From NCBI RefSeq assembly GCF_002749615.1, contig NZ_CP024201.1, positions 3,825,001-3,889,000 on the forward strand: DNA of 64,000 nt, written 5' to 3'. Source of the stretch: Caulobacter mirabilis (lineage in GTDB: Bacteria > Pseudomonadota > Alphaproteobacteria > Caulobacterales > Caulobacteraceae). The position numbers were made by a program, and so were the translations under genes. Positions 26,129 through 36,217 of this stretch are shown in pieces. Under the pieces are notes generated by a model. The model did not search any database. It was not told the DNA's origin and was given only the letters and a program-made list of their open reading frames with translations. How positions within the stretch are numbered: position 1 is the stretch's first letter; each line of letters begins with the position of its first letter.

Positions 26129-27220
26129 ATGTCGGTCGAGGCCCTGTTCCGCCCATTCGCGGCCAGATCGCTGCGGACGGCCAACCGGATCGCCATGGCC
26201 TCCATGGCGCGCTGGGCCGCGCCCGGCGGCGATCCGGCGCCGCTGGAGGACTTCTACCGCCGGCGGATCGAGGGCGGCGCCGGGCTGATCCTGACCGAGG
26301 GCGTCAACCCGGACCGGCCGGCGGCCGGCAACGACCCCTGCTCGCTGAAGCTGCACGGCCCGGCGCTCGGCGGCTGGCGGACGGTGATCGACGCCGTCCA
26401 AGGCGCGGGCGGCGCGATCGTCCCCCAGCTCTGGCATTGCGGCGCGACGGCCAAGCCGGGCCAGGCCTGGACGCCGTCTGTCCCGTTCGAGAGCCCCTCC
26501 GGCCGCCAGGCGCCGGGTCTGAAGCGCGGCGTCGTCATGGACGAGGCGGCGGTCGAGGCGACCATCGCCGCCTTCGCCCAGGCCGCCGCCGAGGCCAGGG
26601 CGCTGGGGTTCGACGGCGTCGAGATCCATGCCGGCCACGGCTACCTGCTGGATCAGTTCCAATGGCGCGCCACGAATGACCGCACCGACCGCTGGGGCGG
26701 CGCGACGCTCGCCGAGCGCAGCCGCTTTCCGCTGGCGGCGGTGAAGGCCGTCCGCGCCGCCGTCGGCCCGGATTTCGCGGTCCTGCTGCGTGTCTCGCAA
26801 TGGAAGTCGGCCGACCTTTCGGCACAACTGGTCGAGACGCCGTCCGAGCTGGAGGCTTGGCTGGGACCCTTCGTCGACGCGGGCGTGGACGTAATCAGCG
26901 CCTCCCAGCTGCGCTGGGATCAAGCCGAGTTCGAAGGCTCGCCGCTCGGTCTCGCCGGCTGGGTGCGGACGCTGCTGGGCGTTCCGACCATCGTCGCCGG
27001 CGGCGTCGGGATGAGCGGCGACTTCATCCGCACCTTCGGTGGCGAGACCGGTGCGCCCGAGCCTGTCGAGGAGATCTCGCGCCGGCTGGACGCGGGCGAG
27101 TTCGACCTGGTCGCCGTGGGCCGCGGCATGCTGGCGGACGCCGACTGGGCGAACCGCGTACGCGAGGGTCGCCCACGCACGAACTGCCCGCCGTCGCGCC
27201 TGTTCGCCGGCGTCGTCTAG
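26129..27220 (+). CDS. Old-yellow-enzyme-type NADH:flavin oxidoreductase
   Basis: A 363-residue FMN-binding TIM barrel. Family motifs are LTEGVNPDRPAAGND, VPQLWHCGA, the substrate-binding pair in VEIHAGHGYLLDQFQW, NDRTDRWGG and the phosphate-binding VAVGRGMLADADW. OYE-like enzymes reduce C=C bonds conjugated to a carbonyl, while some relatives act on dienoyl-CoA. No Fe-S cluster domain is present, so it is not a full DadH/FadH-type reductase. The ATG directly follows the TAG of the CMD-like gene (zero spacing), showing translational coupling. Third and last gene of the MarR-linked operon. Confidence 0.9.
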   Translation: MSVEALFRPFAARSLRTANRIAMASMARWAAPGGDPAPLEDFYRRRIEGGAGLILTEGVNPDRPAAGNDPCSLKLHGPALGGWRTVIDAVQGAGGAIVPQLWHCGATAKPGQAWTPSVPFESPSGRQAPGLKRGVVMDEAAVEATIAAFAQAAAEARALGFDGVEIHAGHGYLLDQFQWRATNDRTDRWGGATLAERSRFPLAAVKAVRAAVGPDFAVLLRVSQWKSADLSAQLVETPSELEAWLGPFVDAGVDVISASQLRWDQAEFEGSPLGLAGWVRTLLGVPTIVAGGVGMSGDFIRTFGGETGAPEPVEEISRRLDAGEFDLVAVGRGMLADADWANRVREGRPRTNCPPSRLFAGVV

Positions 27221-27232
27221 ACGTCTTCCGAT

Positions 27233-27328
27233 TGTCCCTACGAACGCGGGGACCCAGGCCGACTGTGCGATTTCGCCAAGGAGGACAGGTTCGGTCGGCA
27301 GCTTGGGTCCCCGCCTTCGCGAAGACAT
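27233..27328. repeat. Intergenic palindromic repeat unit
   Basis: GCGGGGACCCA (27246-27256) and TGGGTCCCCGC (27304-27314) are perfect inverted arms around a 47-bp centre, with further imperfect pairing outside. The core GGGGACCC/GGGTCCCC recurs at 36185-36201. Translated in reverse, the unit gives a WVPAF-type peptide that I associate with dispersed repeats in related genomes, so this is probably a REP-like element. It occupies most of the 210-bp gap before the metallopeptidase-like gene. Confidence 0.55.
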
Positions 27329-27430
27329 ACGGTTGTCGAGGCCACGAGCTCAGACAAGATTGCCGCGAGTTAAGTTGCCTCGCCCCCCGGCGCGGAGAAG
27401 GTTGCCGCCCTGTATCGTGGAGGGCGGGCG

Positions 27431-28395
27431 ATGACTCTGGGCAGACGTCTGGCGCAGGCCGGCCTGGCTCTGGCGACCCTGGTCGCGGCCGCCGGCGCCT
27501 CGGCGGCGACGCCGACGACCTCAACCAGCGACATCGATAACTTCTGGACCGCCTACGACGCCATCCGGAAGATCGACGATCCCGCAGAGCAGCTCGCAAC
27601 CTTCAAGCGGCTCTACGTCGACAAGGCCTCGCCGGGGCTGACAGCCTTCATGGCGGCGCGGCGCTGCACGCCCGAGGTCTATCTGAAGCAGATCCAGAGC
27701 TATCCGAAGTTCTGGGCCTCGGTCCGTCCACGGACAGCGCTGGCGGGATCGGTGACCGCGCAACTGCCGCCCTATATCGAGCGTTTCCGCGCGCTCTACC
27801 CGGGCCTGCGCCCGGCCAGCATCACCTATTCGATCGGCTGCCTGCGCTCGTCCGGAACGACCCAGGGCGACAAGGTGCTGATCGGCGCGGAGTTGGCCTT
27901 CGGGGACGAAAGCATCGATGTCTCCGAACTGCCTGAACGCGATCGGACCCGTCTGGCCGGCTACTTCCGCACCCAACCCTCCAAAGGCCTGGTGCTGCTC
28001 AACATGCATGAGCTGGCGCACACCCAGCAACCGGCCAACGTCGGCGACACCCTGCTGGCCCAGGCCGTGCTGGAAGGCGTGGCGGAGTTCGTTGCGGAGC
28101 AGGTCACCGGCCGGCGGCCGGCCCTGCCCTACTTCGACTACGGCCCCCGGCACGAGGCCGAGATCAAGACCCGTTTCAAGGCCGAGATGGACGGCCCCTA
28201 CGACAACTGGCTGTACAATGGAACCGACAACCCGTTCGGGGTCGGCGACCTGGGCTATTTCGTCGGCTACCGGATCTGCCAAACCTACCACGAGCGCGCG
28301 TCCGACAAGCGGGCGGCCCTCAAGCGGATGATCGAGCTCGACGTCCGCGACGCGGCGGCTGTGAAGGCCTTCGTGGCCGACAGCGGCTATCTCGA

Positions 28396-28399
<4 letters not shown>
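27431..28399 (+). CDS. Exported zincin-like protein (HELAH motif)
   Basis: A 322-residue protein with a signal peptide (MTLGRRLAQAGLALATLVAA... ASA) and a gluzincin-type zinc site: His193-Glu194-x2-His197 in LNMHELAHTQQP, and Glu219 in LEGVAEFVAE 22 residues later. The spacing and Gln-rich HELAH context resemble DUF2268/GldB-related putative Zn proteases. The rest has no domain I recognise. It is presumably periplasmic or secreted. The start has GGAGGGCGGGCG before it. It stands alone on the plus strand, and its stop overlaps that of the convergent acyl-CoA ligase by 4 bp. Its place in the catabolic island may be incidental. Confidence 0.72.
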
Positions 28400-29934
<1,535 letters not shown>

Positions 29935-29950
29935 CGGTGTGCGCTCCTAG

Positions 29951-31135
29951 CTAGATGATCCCGCTCTCCCGAAGCCGGGCCAGCGCGTCCCCGTCGAAGC
30001 CCAGGCGGGTTCCCAGGATCTCGTCGTTGTGCTCGCCCACGGTCTGAGGCGCGATGCTGCGCACGCCGCCCGGCGTCGCCGACAGCTTGGGGAAGACGTT
30101 CTGCATCTTCAGGCCGGGCCACTTCGGATGGTCGACCTCGATGATCGCCTCGCGAGCGGCGAAATGGGGGTCGGCCAGCATGTCGGCAGGCTTGTAGATC
30201 CGCCCCGCCGGCACGCCGTGCTCGGTCATCAGGGCCTCGACCTCGTCGACGGTCAAAGTGCGGGTCCAGTCGGCGATCAGGTCGTCCAGCTCGGTCTGGT
30301 TCGCCCCCCGCGAAGCGTGGTCGACGTAGCGAGGATCGGTCGCCAGCTCCGGCCGGCCCATGGCCTCGCACAGGCGCTTGAACACCCCGTCGCCGTTGCC
30401 GCCGATCAGATACTCGCCGTCGCTGCAGGGATAGACGTTCGAGGGTGCGATACCGGGCAGGATGGCGCCCGACCGCTCGCGGGCCTGGCCGGTCGCCACA
30501 TACTCGGGGACCAGGCTCTCCATGACCTGCAGCACGGCCTCGTACAGGGCCGAGTCGACCACCTGGCCCTTGCCCGTCTTGCGGCGGTGCTCCAGCGCCG
30601 CCAGCGCCCCCATGCAGCCGTAGGTCGCCGCCAGGCTGTCGCCGATCGAGACGCCCATGCGCGACGGCGGACGGTCCGGCTCGCCGACGATGTTGCGCCA
30701 TCCGCCCATGGCCTCGCCGATGCCGCCGAAGCCGGCGCGGGTGCTGTAGGGGCCGGTCTGGCCGTAGCCCGACATCCGCACCACGATCAGGCCGGGATTG
30801 GTGTCGTGAAGCTGGTCGGGACCGAGGTTCCAGCCCTCCAGCGTGCCGGGTCGGAAGTTCTCGATGAGGATGTCCGCGCCGTCGATCAGCCGGCGAGCCA
30901 GGCCCTGGCCTTCCGGCTTGCGCAGGTCGATCGAGACGGACTTCTTGTTGCGGGCGATGACCTCCCACCAGACCGGCGCGCCGCGGCCCCAGGCCCGCAT
31001 CGGGTCGCCGATCCTCGGCGGCTCGATCTTGATCACGGTCGCGCCCAGGTCGCCCAGAAGCTGGCCGCAGAACGGCCCCGCGATCAGCTGTCCGGCCTCG
31101 ACGACGATCAGTCCTTCCAGCGGTCCACCCGACAC
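29951..31135 (-). CDS. CaiB/BaiF family (class III) CoA-transferase
   Basis: A 394-residue enzyme that moves CoA between carboxylic acids through an aspartyl-CoA intermediate. It shows VVEAGQLIAGPFCGQLLGDL, GATVIKIEPPRIGDPMRAWG, the ADILIENFRPGTLEGWNLG region, and a candidate catalytic Asp in MGVSIGDSLAATYG. GTG at 31135 is chosen because AGGGAAGGGAAGAG precedes it and it begins the conserved domain; an upstream TTG (31165) in frame is less likely. It is the first gene of a two-gene operon with the acyl-CoA ligase. Its promoter contains the MarR-type palindrome (31184-31208). The substrate pair is unknown. Confidence 0.9.
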   Translation of the reverse strand: MSGGPLEGLIVVEAGQLIAGPFCGQLLGDLGATVIKIEPPRIGDPMRAWGRGAPVWWEVIARNKKSVSIDLRKPEGQGLARRLIDGADILIENFRPGTLEGWNLGPDQLHDTNPGLIVVRMSGYGQTGPYSTRAGFGGIGEAMGGWRNIVGEPDRPPSRMGVSIGDSLAATYGCMGALAALEHRRKTGKGQVVDSALYEAVLQVMESLVPEYVATGQARERSGAILPGIAPSNVYPCSDGEYLIGGNGDGVFKRLCEAMGRPELATDPRYVDHASRGANQTELDDLIADWTRTLTVDEVEALMTEHGVPAGRIYKPADMLADPHFAAREAIIEVDHPKWPGLKMQNVFPKLSATPGGVRSIAPQTVGEHNDEILGTRLGFDGDALARLRESGII

Positions 31136-31183
31136 GGCTCTTCCCTTCCCTCGCAACGTCGCCAACGCCTAGTTCGGAGACGC

Positions 31184-31208
31184 TATATGTCAACTAAATT
31201 GATAATAT
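31184..31208. promoter_or_regulatory. 25-bp palindrome, copy C (caiB-ligase promoter)
   Basis: The core ATGTCAACTAAATTGATAAT has the same GTCAA and TTGAT half-sites and spacing as copies A, B and D. It lies 49-73 bp before the CoA-transferase GTG in the 259-bp region shared with TonB-dependent receptor 4, which carries a different operator 32 bp further on. Confidence 0.72.
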
Positions 31209-31239
31209 ATCTTACTTAGATTTCGACACTTCCGTCAAA

Positions 31240-31255
31240 TCTACATGTATGTAAA
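31240..31255. promoter_or_regulatory. TetR-type operator, copy 1 (TonB-dependent receptor 4 promoter)
   Basis: TCTACATGTATGTAAA is an ACAT-N2-ATGT palindrome with flanking T/A. It matches the site at the TetR start codon (35007-35022) in the inner ACAT..ATGTAAA positions. It lies 140-155 bp before the receptor ATG. Confidence 0.65.
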
Positions 31256-31394
31256 TTCACATTGACACGCCCGTGAATTCGCCCGAGTAGTCCCGCCACG
31301 CAGGCGGCGCCGCGGCCGACCTGCATTCAAAGATCACGCGGTGAGGGACCACGCCGGCCACCAAGGATCCGGCGGTTGAGGGAGGCTATCAACG

Positions 31395-34310
31395 ATGCTT
31401 GCATCGTCATACAGGCGCGCGCTCATGCGAGCGGGCGTTTCCGTCGGCGCGTTGCTTGTCGCGGCCGGCGCGGCTCAGGCACAGGAGGCCGGCCAGGAAA
31501 CCGGGGCGACCGTCGAGGAACTGATCGTCACCGCCCAGAAGAAGGAAGAGGCGATCCAGGACGTGCCGATCGCCATCTCGGCCTTCTCGGCCAAGGCGCT
31601 CGAGGCTCAGAAGATCGAAGGCGGCACCGACCTCGTGAAGAGCGTGCCCAACGTCACCTTCTCGAAGACCAATTTCTCCGGCTACAATTTCCAGATCCGC
31701 GGCGTCGGCACCAAGGCGCTGGCCGTCTCGACCGATCCGGCCGTGGCGATCAGCTTCAACAACAGCGCCCTGATCCGGAACCGGCTGTTCGAGCAGGAAT
31801 ACTTCGACGTCGAGCGGGTCGAGGTCCTGCGCGGGCCGCAGGGCACCCTGTACGGCCGCAACGCCACCGGCGGCGTGGTCAACATGATCACCGCCCGGCC
31901 GAAGCTCGGCGCGTTCGGCGCCCAGGTCGAGGCCGAGATCGGCAACTTCGACAGCCGCCGCGTCAAGGCGATGGTCAACGTCCCGATCGGCGAGACCCTG
32001 GCGGTCCGCGTCGCCGGCGCGCTGACCAGCCGCAGCGGTTACGGCTTCAACGCCACGACCGGCAGCGACATCGACGGCCGCGAGCTGTGGTCGGGCCGCC
32101 TCAGCCTGGCCTGGCGCCCGACCGACCGTTTCAACGCCGAGTTCGTCTGGGAGCATTTCGACGAGGACGACAACCGCGCCCGGACCAGCAAACAGCTGTG
32201 CCACCGCGACGCGGGCCCGGCCCGGGTCGGCGTGATCGACATCAGCAACAGCCCCATGGAGCGGGGAATGCTGTCGCAGGGCTGCAAGCCCGGCTCGCTC
32301 TACGAGGACGGCGCCTACGGCACGCCGAACGGCGCCAGCATCCCGTTCGTGACCGCCGCCCAGACCATGTCGGTCCTGGGCTACGACGCCGGCTTCAACC
32401 CGATCTTCGCGATGAAGCCGATCGACCCCTATGGCGGCCGCATGCAGTCGCGGGACCTGCGCCGGATCGAGTCCCACTTCGACCCCAAATACCGCGCGAA
32501 GGCGGACATCTATCAGCTCAACCTCGACGTCGAGTTGACCCCGTCGCTGCAGCTGTTCTCGCAGACCCTCTATAACCAGGACGAGTACTTCGCGAGCCAG
32601 GACTACAACCGGTTCACCAGCGACCCGATCTTCAACGACTCGAACCTGGCCACGCCGGGCAGCCGGCTGGCGATCACGCCGGGCGGGATCTACACCGACC
32701 CGCAGCTCGGCGCGTCCAACACCATCATGGGCCTGGACATCGTCAAGGCGAAGAGCACCCAGCTGTCCCAGGAGTTCCGGCTGCAGTCGAGCTTCGACGG
32801 GCCGTTCAACTTCAGCGCGGGCGTGAACTATCTCGAGTACGAGACCGAGGAGGACTACTACGTCTTCTTCAACGCCATCACCCTGGTCGCCGAGTCCTTC
32901 TTCAACGCCGCGATCAACGGCGGGACCAGCTCGGCCTGCGCGGCCGGCGCCACGACCGGCTGCGTCTACATCGACCCCAATCCGGTCGACAGGATCAACG
33001 GTCGGGGCCACAACTACTACCGCAGCCAAAACCCCTACAAGCTGAGCTCCCGCGCAGCGTTCGGCGAGGTCTACTGGGATGTCGCCGACAACCTGAAGAT
33101 CACCGCCGGCCTGCGCTACACGATGGACCGCAAGCGGTTCACCCTGATGCCGACCCAGCTGCTGATGGCGCCGAACATCGGCGGCGGCTACATCAACGAG
33201 GGCTTCCGCACCACCGGCCGCATCAGCCAGGAGTGGAAGGAGATGACCGGCCGGGTGGGCTTCGACTGGAAGCCGATCGTGCCGTTCACCGACGAGACGA
33301 TGGTCTATGCCTTCCTCTCGCGCGGCTACAAGGGCGGCGGCGCCAACCCGCCGGGCATCGACGCCGATCCGAACTGGCTCTACTTCCCGGCCCAGCCGGC
33401 GACCTACCGGCCTGAGTTCGTCAACGCCTTCGAGGTCGGGACCAAGAACGTCCTGCTCGGCGGCAGCCTGGTTCTGAACGGCGCGGCCTTCTACTACGAC
33501 TACAGCGACTACCAGATCTCCAAGATCGTCGATCGCACCGCGGTGAACGAGAACTTCGACGCCAAGGTCTGGGGCGCCGAGCTGGAGGCGATCTGGGCGC
33601 CGACCCGGGACCTGCGCTTCAACGCCAGCCTAGGCTTCCTGAAGACCCGGCTGGCCGACGGCGCCCAGTCGATCGACATGATGGACCGCCTGCAGGGCAA
33701 CACCGACTACCTGGTGGTGAAGCCCTGGTCGCAGCTGACCTCCAACTGCGTCGTGCCCAAGGCGATCGTCGAGAAGCTGATGGCCTCGCCGATGTACGCG
33801 GGCCAGAACGGCTTCCCGCTGCAGTTCCTGTGTGGCGGCGGCCTGCTCGGCGACCTGCGGCCGGGCGGGTCCTGGGCCAGCCTATACGGCGTGTCGTTCG
33901 ATCCGGCGACCCAGTCGCCCAACGGCGGCGCCGGCTTCATGGCCGACCTTAGCGGCAACGAACTGCCGAACTCGCCGCATTGGACCGCCAGCCTGGGCGC
34001 CCAGTACACCTGGCATATCGGCGACAGCTGGGAAGCGACCCTGCGCGGCGACTACTACCGCCAGGGCGAGAGCTACGCCCGCATCTACAACACCGAGTTC
34101 GACCGCCTGAAGGCCTGGGATAACCTGAACCTGGCTCTCACCGTGGCGAAGCCGGACAGCGGGCTTCAGCTCCAGCTCTACGTGAAGAACGTCTTCGACG
34201 AGAGCCCGATCACCGACGCCTTCCTGAACAGCGACGACAGCGCCCTGACGACCAACGTCTTCACGCTGGATCCGCGCCTGGTCGGCCTGTCGGTGCGCAA
34301 GACCTTCTAA
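31395..34310 (+). CDS. TonB-dependent receptor 4 (large barrel)
   Basis: A 971-residue receptor, the second longest of the five here. Signal peptide MLASSYRRALMRAGVSVGAL... ends AAQAQ. The TonB box region is VEELIVTAQKKEEAIQDVPI, the plug contains VEVLRGPQGTLYGRNATGGV, and the barrel ends LDPRLVGLSVRKTF. GGGAGG precedes the ATG. Long loops with Cys pairs (for example SACAAGATTGCVY and TSNCVV) suggest disulfide-stabilised extracellular segments. It is monocistronic with a strong terminator behind it. Upstream it shares the intergenic region with caiB, but its own TetR-type operator ties it to the TetR and PF10118 genes further right. Confidence 0.93.
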   Translation: MLASSYRRALMRAGVSVGALLVAAGAAQAQEAGQETGATVEELIVTAQKKEEAIQDVPIAISAFSAKALEAQKIEGGTDLVKSVPNVTFSKTNFSGYNFQIRGVGTKALAVSTDPAVAISFNNSALIRNRLFEQEYFDVERVEVLRGPQGTLYGRNATGGVVNMITARPKLGAFGAQVEAEIGNFDSRRVKAMVNVPIGETLAVRVAGALTSRSGYGFNATTGSDIDGRELWSGRLSLAWRPTDRFNAEFVWEHFDEDDNRARTSKQLCHRDAGPARVGVIDISNSPMERGMLSQGCKPGSLYEDGAYGTPNGASIPFVTAAQTMSVLGYDAGFNPIFAMKPIDPYGGRMQSRDLRRIESHFDPKYRAKADIYQLNLDVELTPSLQLFSQTLYNQDEYFASQDYNRFTSDPIFNDSNLATPGSRLAITPGGIYTDPQLGASNTIMGLDIVKAKSTQLSQEFRLQSSFDGPFNFSAGVNYLEYETEEDYYVFFNAITLVAESFFNAAINGGTSSACAAGATTGCVYIDPNPVDRINGRGHNYYRSQNPYKLSSRAAFGEVYWDVADNLKITAGLRYTMDRKRFTLMPTQLLMAPNIGGGYINEGFRTTGRISQEWKEMTGRVGFDWKPIVPFTDETMVYAFLSRGYKGGGANPPGIDADPNWLYFPAQPATYRPEFVNAFEVGTKNVLLGGSLVLNGAAFYYDYSDYQISKIVDRTAVNENFDAKVWGAELEAIWAPTRDLRFNASLGFLKTRLADGAQSIDMMDRLQGNTDYLVVKPWSQLTSNCVVPKAIVEKLMASPMYAGQNGFPLQFLCGGGLLGDLRPGGSWASLYGVSFDPATQSPNGGAGFMADLSGNELPNSPHWTASLGAQYTWHIGDSWEATLRGDYYRQGESYARIYNTEFDRLKAWDNLNLALTVAKPDSGLQLQLYVKNVFDESPITDAFLNSDDSALTTNVFTLDPRLVGLSVRKTF

Positions 34311-34354
34311 CCCTAACTCAGGCTAACTCCGGTCACTCTGTCCACCGGAGGCCT

Positions 34355-34396
34355 AGGGCGGCGGCATTTCATCCTCTCCTGCCGCCGCCCTATCCT
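34355..34396 (+). terminator. Rho-independent terminator of TonB-dependent receptor 4
   Basis: AGGGCGGCGGCA (34355-34366) pairs with TGCCGCCGCCCT (34380-34391), a perfect 12-bp stem with a 13-nt loop, followed by ATCCTTTTT. A smaller hairpin, CTCCGGT (34327-34333) with ACCGGAG (34344-34350), precedes it. Confidence 0.92.
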
Positions 34397-34404
34397 TTTT
34401 CCGA

Positions 34405-35013
34405 TCAGAAGAAGCTCGGAAGCACCTGCGCCGTGATGCTGCGGCCAGCGTCGTCCTCGGCCCCGAGCATGCCCCGCAACGGGCCGCCGATCATCGAATC
34501 CCCGAACGCCATCAGCGCGATCAGCAGGACCGCGGACTGAATCCGCCTTCTTCCGGACGGCCCCTCGTCGGCGAACTTCTCGGCGATCGCCTCGACCAGG
34601 TCGGTCACGGCCTGCCGCACGGGCTCCAGATGGCCGAGGTCGCCCGACAGCGCGATCCAGGCCGCGAGCCGTCCGGCTCCGCCTTTGTCAAAAGCATCGA
34701 ACACGATGTCGATCAGCGCCCGAGGCGCGGCCGAGTCCGACCGAACATGGGCGACGGCGTCGCCCAGGGCGACGGTCAGATCCCGGACCATCGACCCCAT
34801 CAACGCCGACTGCAGCCCCGCCGCCGAGCCGAAATGGTGGATGACATTGGCGTGGGTCATGCCGACCCGTTTGCCGATCGCCGCCAGGGTCACGGCGGTC
34901 GGTCCGCTTTCGATGAGCAGTTCCCGGGCGGCGGTCAACGCCTCTTCGCGGGCTTCCTCGGGCGAGCGCTTGCGGCGCTTCTTGGCGGCCGGCGCGGCCT
35001 CAGATATTGACAT
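34405..35013 (-). CDS. TetR-family regulator
   Basis: A 202-residue TetR protein. A basic N-terminus (AAKKRRKRSPEEAREEALTA) leads into the helix-turn-helix AVTLAAIGKRVGMTHANVIH and HFGSAAGLQSALM. The C-terminal helical domain has no recognised ligand signature. A 16-bp palindrome (35007-35022) overlaps its start codon, which implies autorepression. The same sequence pattern recurs before TonB-dependent receptor 4 and before the PF10118 hydrolase at 35237, so those are likely its targets. No ribosome site is evident, and the transcript may be leaderless. Confidence 0.88.
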   Translation of the reverse strand: MSISEAAPAAKKRRKRSPEEAREEALTAARELLIESGPTAVTLAAIGKRVGMTHANVIHHFGSAAGLQSALMGSMVRDLTVALGDAVAHVRSDSAAPRALIDIVFDAFDKGGAGRLAAWIALSGDLGHLEPVRQAVTDLVEAIAEKFADEGPSGRRRIQSAVLLIALMAFGDSMIGGPLRGMLGAEDDAGRSITAQVLPSFF

Positions 35014-35022
35014 GGATGTAAA
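35007..35022. promoter_or_regulatory. TetR-type operator, copy 2 (over tetR start codon)
   Basis: TTGACATGGATGTAAA reads TTnACAT-N2-ATGTnAA, a near-perfect palindrome. The tetR start codon occupies 35011-35013 on the opposite strand, so the regulator would sit directly on its own start. Confidence 0.75.
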
Positions 35023-35126
35023 TAGCCGTCATGTTTCCTGTGAAGCCGGTCGAGACGCCCACAAACACGGCGTCGAGGGGCCGGCGTCCAGCGGACGATC
35101 CGCCGGGCAGTAAGCTCGCGCCTATA

Positions 35127-35142
35127 CTTACATCCAAGTCAA
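35127..35142. promoter_or_regulatory. TetR-type operator, copy 3
   Basis: CTTACATCCAAGTCAA is the reverse orientation of copy 2 with two changes. It is centred about 100 bp before the hydrolase ATG, in the 223-bp tetR/hydrolase divergent region. Confidence 0.68.
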
Positions 35143-35227
35143 GGAATTGGGTCTCCAGTCCTGACTTTCACAGCGCCCGCCTCCCCCGTCGACACGGCCC
35201 GGAGGTCGAACTGCGACCGAAAGGATA

Positions 35228-35243
35228 TTGACACAAATGTCAG
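35228..35243. promoter_or_regulatory. TetR-type operator, copy 4 (over hydrolase start)
   Basis: TTGACACAAATGTCAG contains the perfect inverted repeat TGACA-N4-TGTCA in the same frame as copy 2. It overlaps the ATG (35237) of the PF10118 gene. Confidence 0.6.
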
Positions 35244-36100
35244 CAACCCCCACCACGCCTGCCGACCTCTCGATCCAGCTGCGCGACTATCGCTTCGCTC
35301 GTGAAACGCCGCCGCATCCGCGCTGGTGGCTGAACGGCGACATGGTCGCCACGGCCTTCTTCAACGCCATGTCGGCCACTTTCCCGCTCGGCGAGCGCTT
35401 CTTCATGGACGCCGTGAAGATGCACCGCGAACACGCCGACGGCGTGCTCAAGGAGCAGATCTCGGCCTTCCTGTTCCAGGAAGCCATGCACAGCCGCGAA
35501 CACGTCGTGTTCAACGAGATCGCCGAGAAGGCGGGCTACGACATGTCGCCGTTGGAGAACCGCGCCAAGAAGGTCCTGAGCTTCGCCCGCAAGCGCAAGC
35601 CGATCCAACAGCTGGCGGCGACCTGCGCCCTGGAGCACTTCACCGCCATTCTCGCGCACGCCCTTCTGGCCGACGACCGTTACCTCGAGGGTGCGCCGTC
35701 GGAGGCGCAGGAGCTGTGGCGCTGGCACGCCATGGAGGAGATCGAGCACAAGGCGGTGGCCTTCGACACCTACCTGGCCGCGACCAAGACCTGGACGCCG
35801 TTCCAGCGCTGGCTGCTGCGCGCGCGCTCGATGATCCACGCCTCGATCCTGTTCTACATCGCGATCGGCCGGAACATGGGCGACGTCTACAAGCAGGACG
35901 GCCAGGACAACATCCGGACCTGGTTCAGGACGGCCAACTACCTGCTGTTCAAGCCGGGCGTCGTCAGCAAGATCGCCGGCATCTACTTCGACTACTACCG
36001 CCCGGGCTTCCACCCCTGGGATCATGACGACCGCACCCTGCTGGCCAAGGCCGAGAGCATGCTCTCGCGGCCGCCGGTCGCAGCGGCGGCCGTCGCCTAG
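35237..36100 (+). CDS. PF10118-type predicted metal-dependent hydrolase
   Basis: A 287-residue helical protein with ferritin-like Glu/His motifs spaced for a two-metal site: FLFQEAMHSREHVVF, TCALEHFTAILAH and WHAMEEIEHKAVAFD. This is the pattern of the PF10118 (Metal_hydrol) family. The name is a prediction; a di-iron oxygenase-like role is equally possible. A hydrophobic stretch near MIHASILFYIAIG may contact membrane. ATG 35237 is preferred over TTG 35228, as AAGGA lies 11 nt before it. It is divergent from the TetR gene and preceded by two copies of the TetR-type operator, so it is probably induced together with TonB-dependent receptor 4. Confidence 0.8.
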   Translation: MSATPTTPADLSIQLRDYRFARETPPHPRWWLNGDMVATAFFNAMSATFPLGERFFMDAVKMHREHADGVLKEQISAFLFQEAMHSREHVVFNEIAEKAGYDMSPLENRAKKVLSFARKRKPIQQLAATCALEHFTAILAHALLADDRYLEGAPSEAQELWRWHAMEEIEHKAVAFDTYLAATKTWTPFQRWLLRARSMIHASILFYIAIGRNMGDVYKQDGQDNIRTWFRTANYLLFKPGVVSKIAGIYFDYYRPGFHPWDHDDRTLLAKAESMLSRPPVAAAAVA

Positions 36101-36184
36101 GGTCGGCGCTCCCCCGCCGCCCCTTCCCCGCGCAGGCGGAGGATCCAGAGGCCCCTCAAGACTTCCATCGCCAGGGAAGCTCGA

Positions 36185-36213
36185 GGGGACCCAGGGTCCC
36201 CGTCTCCGCGGGG
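36185..36213. repeat. Truncated copy of the intergenic palindromic repeat
   Basis: GGGGACCC (36185-36192) and GGGTCCCC (36194-36201) are adjacent inverted arms, the same core as the unit at 27246/27304 but without the 47-bp centre, followed by CGCGGGG. It fills the gap between two convergent genes and could also act as a weak transcription barrier. Confidence 0.45.
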
Positions 36214-36217
36214 ATTT

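Noticed and set aside
24896..27328. An 810-codon minus-strand open frame opposite VOC-CMD-OYE
   Set aside because: Runs through three real genes with family motifs and has no plausible protein features. Its first codons lie in the intergenic palindromic repeat.
34327..34350. A 7-bp hairpin before the receptor 4 terminator, considered as a second terminator
   Set aside because: It has no T-run after it; kept only as a note in the terminator entry.
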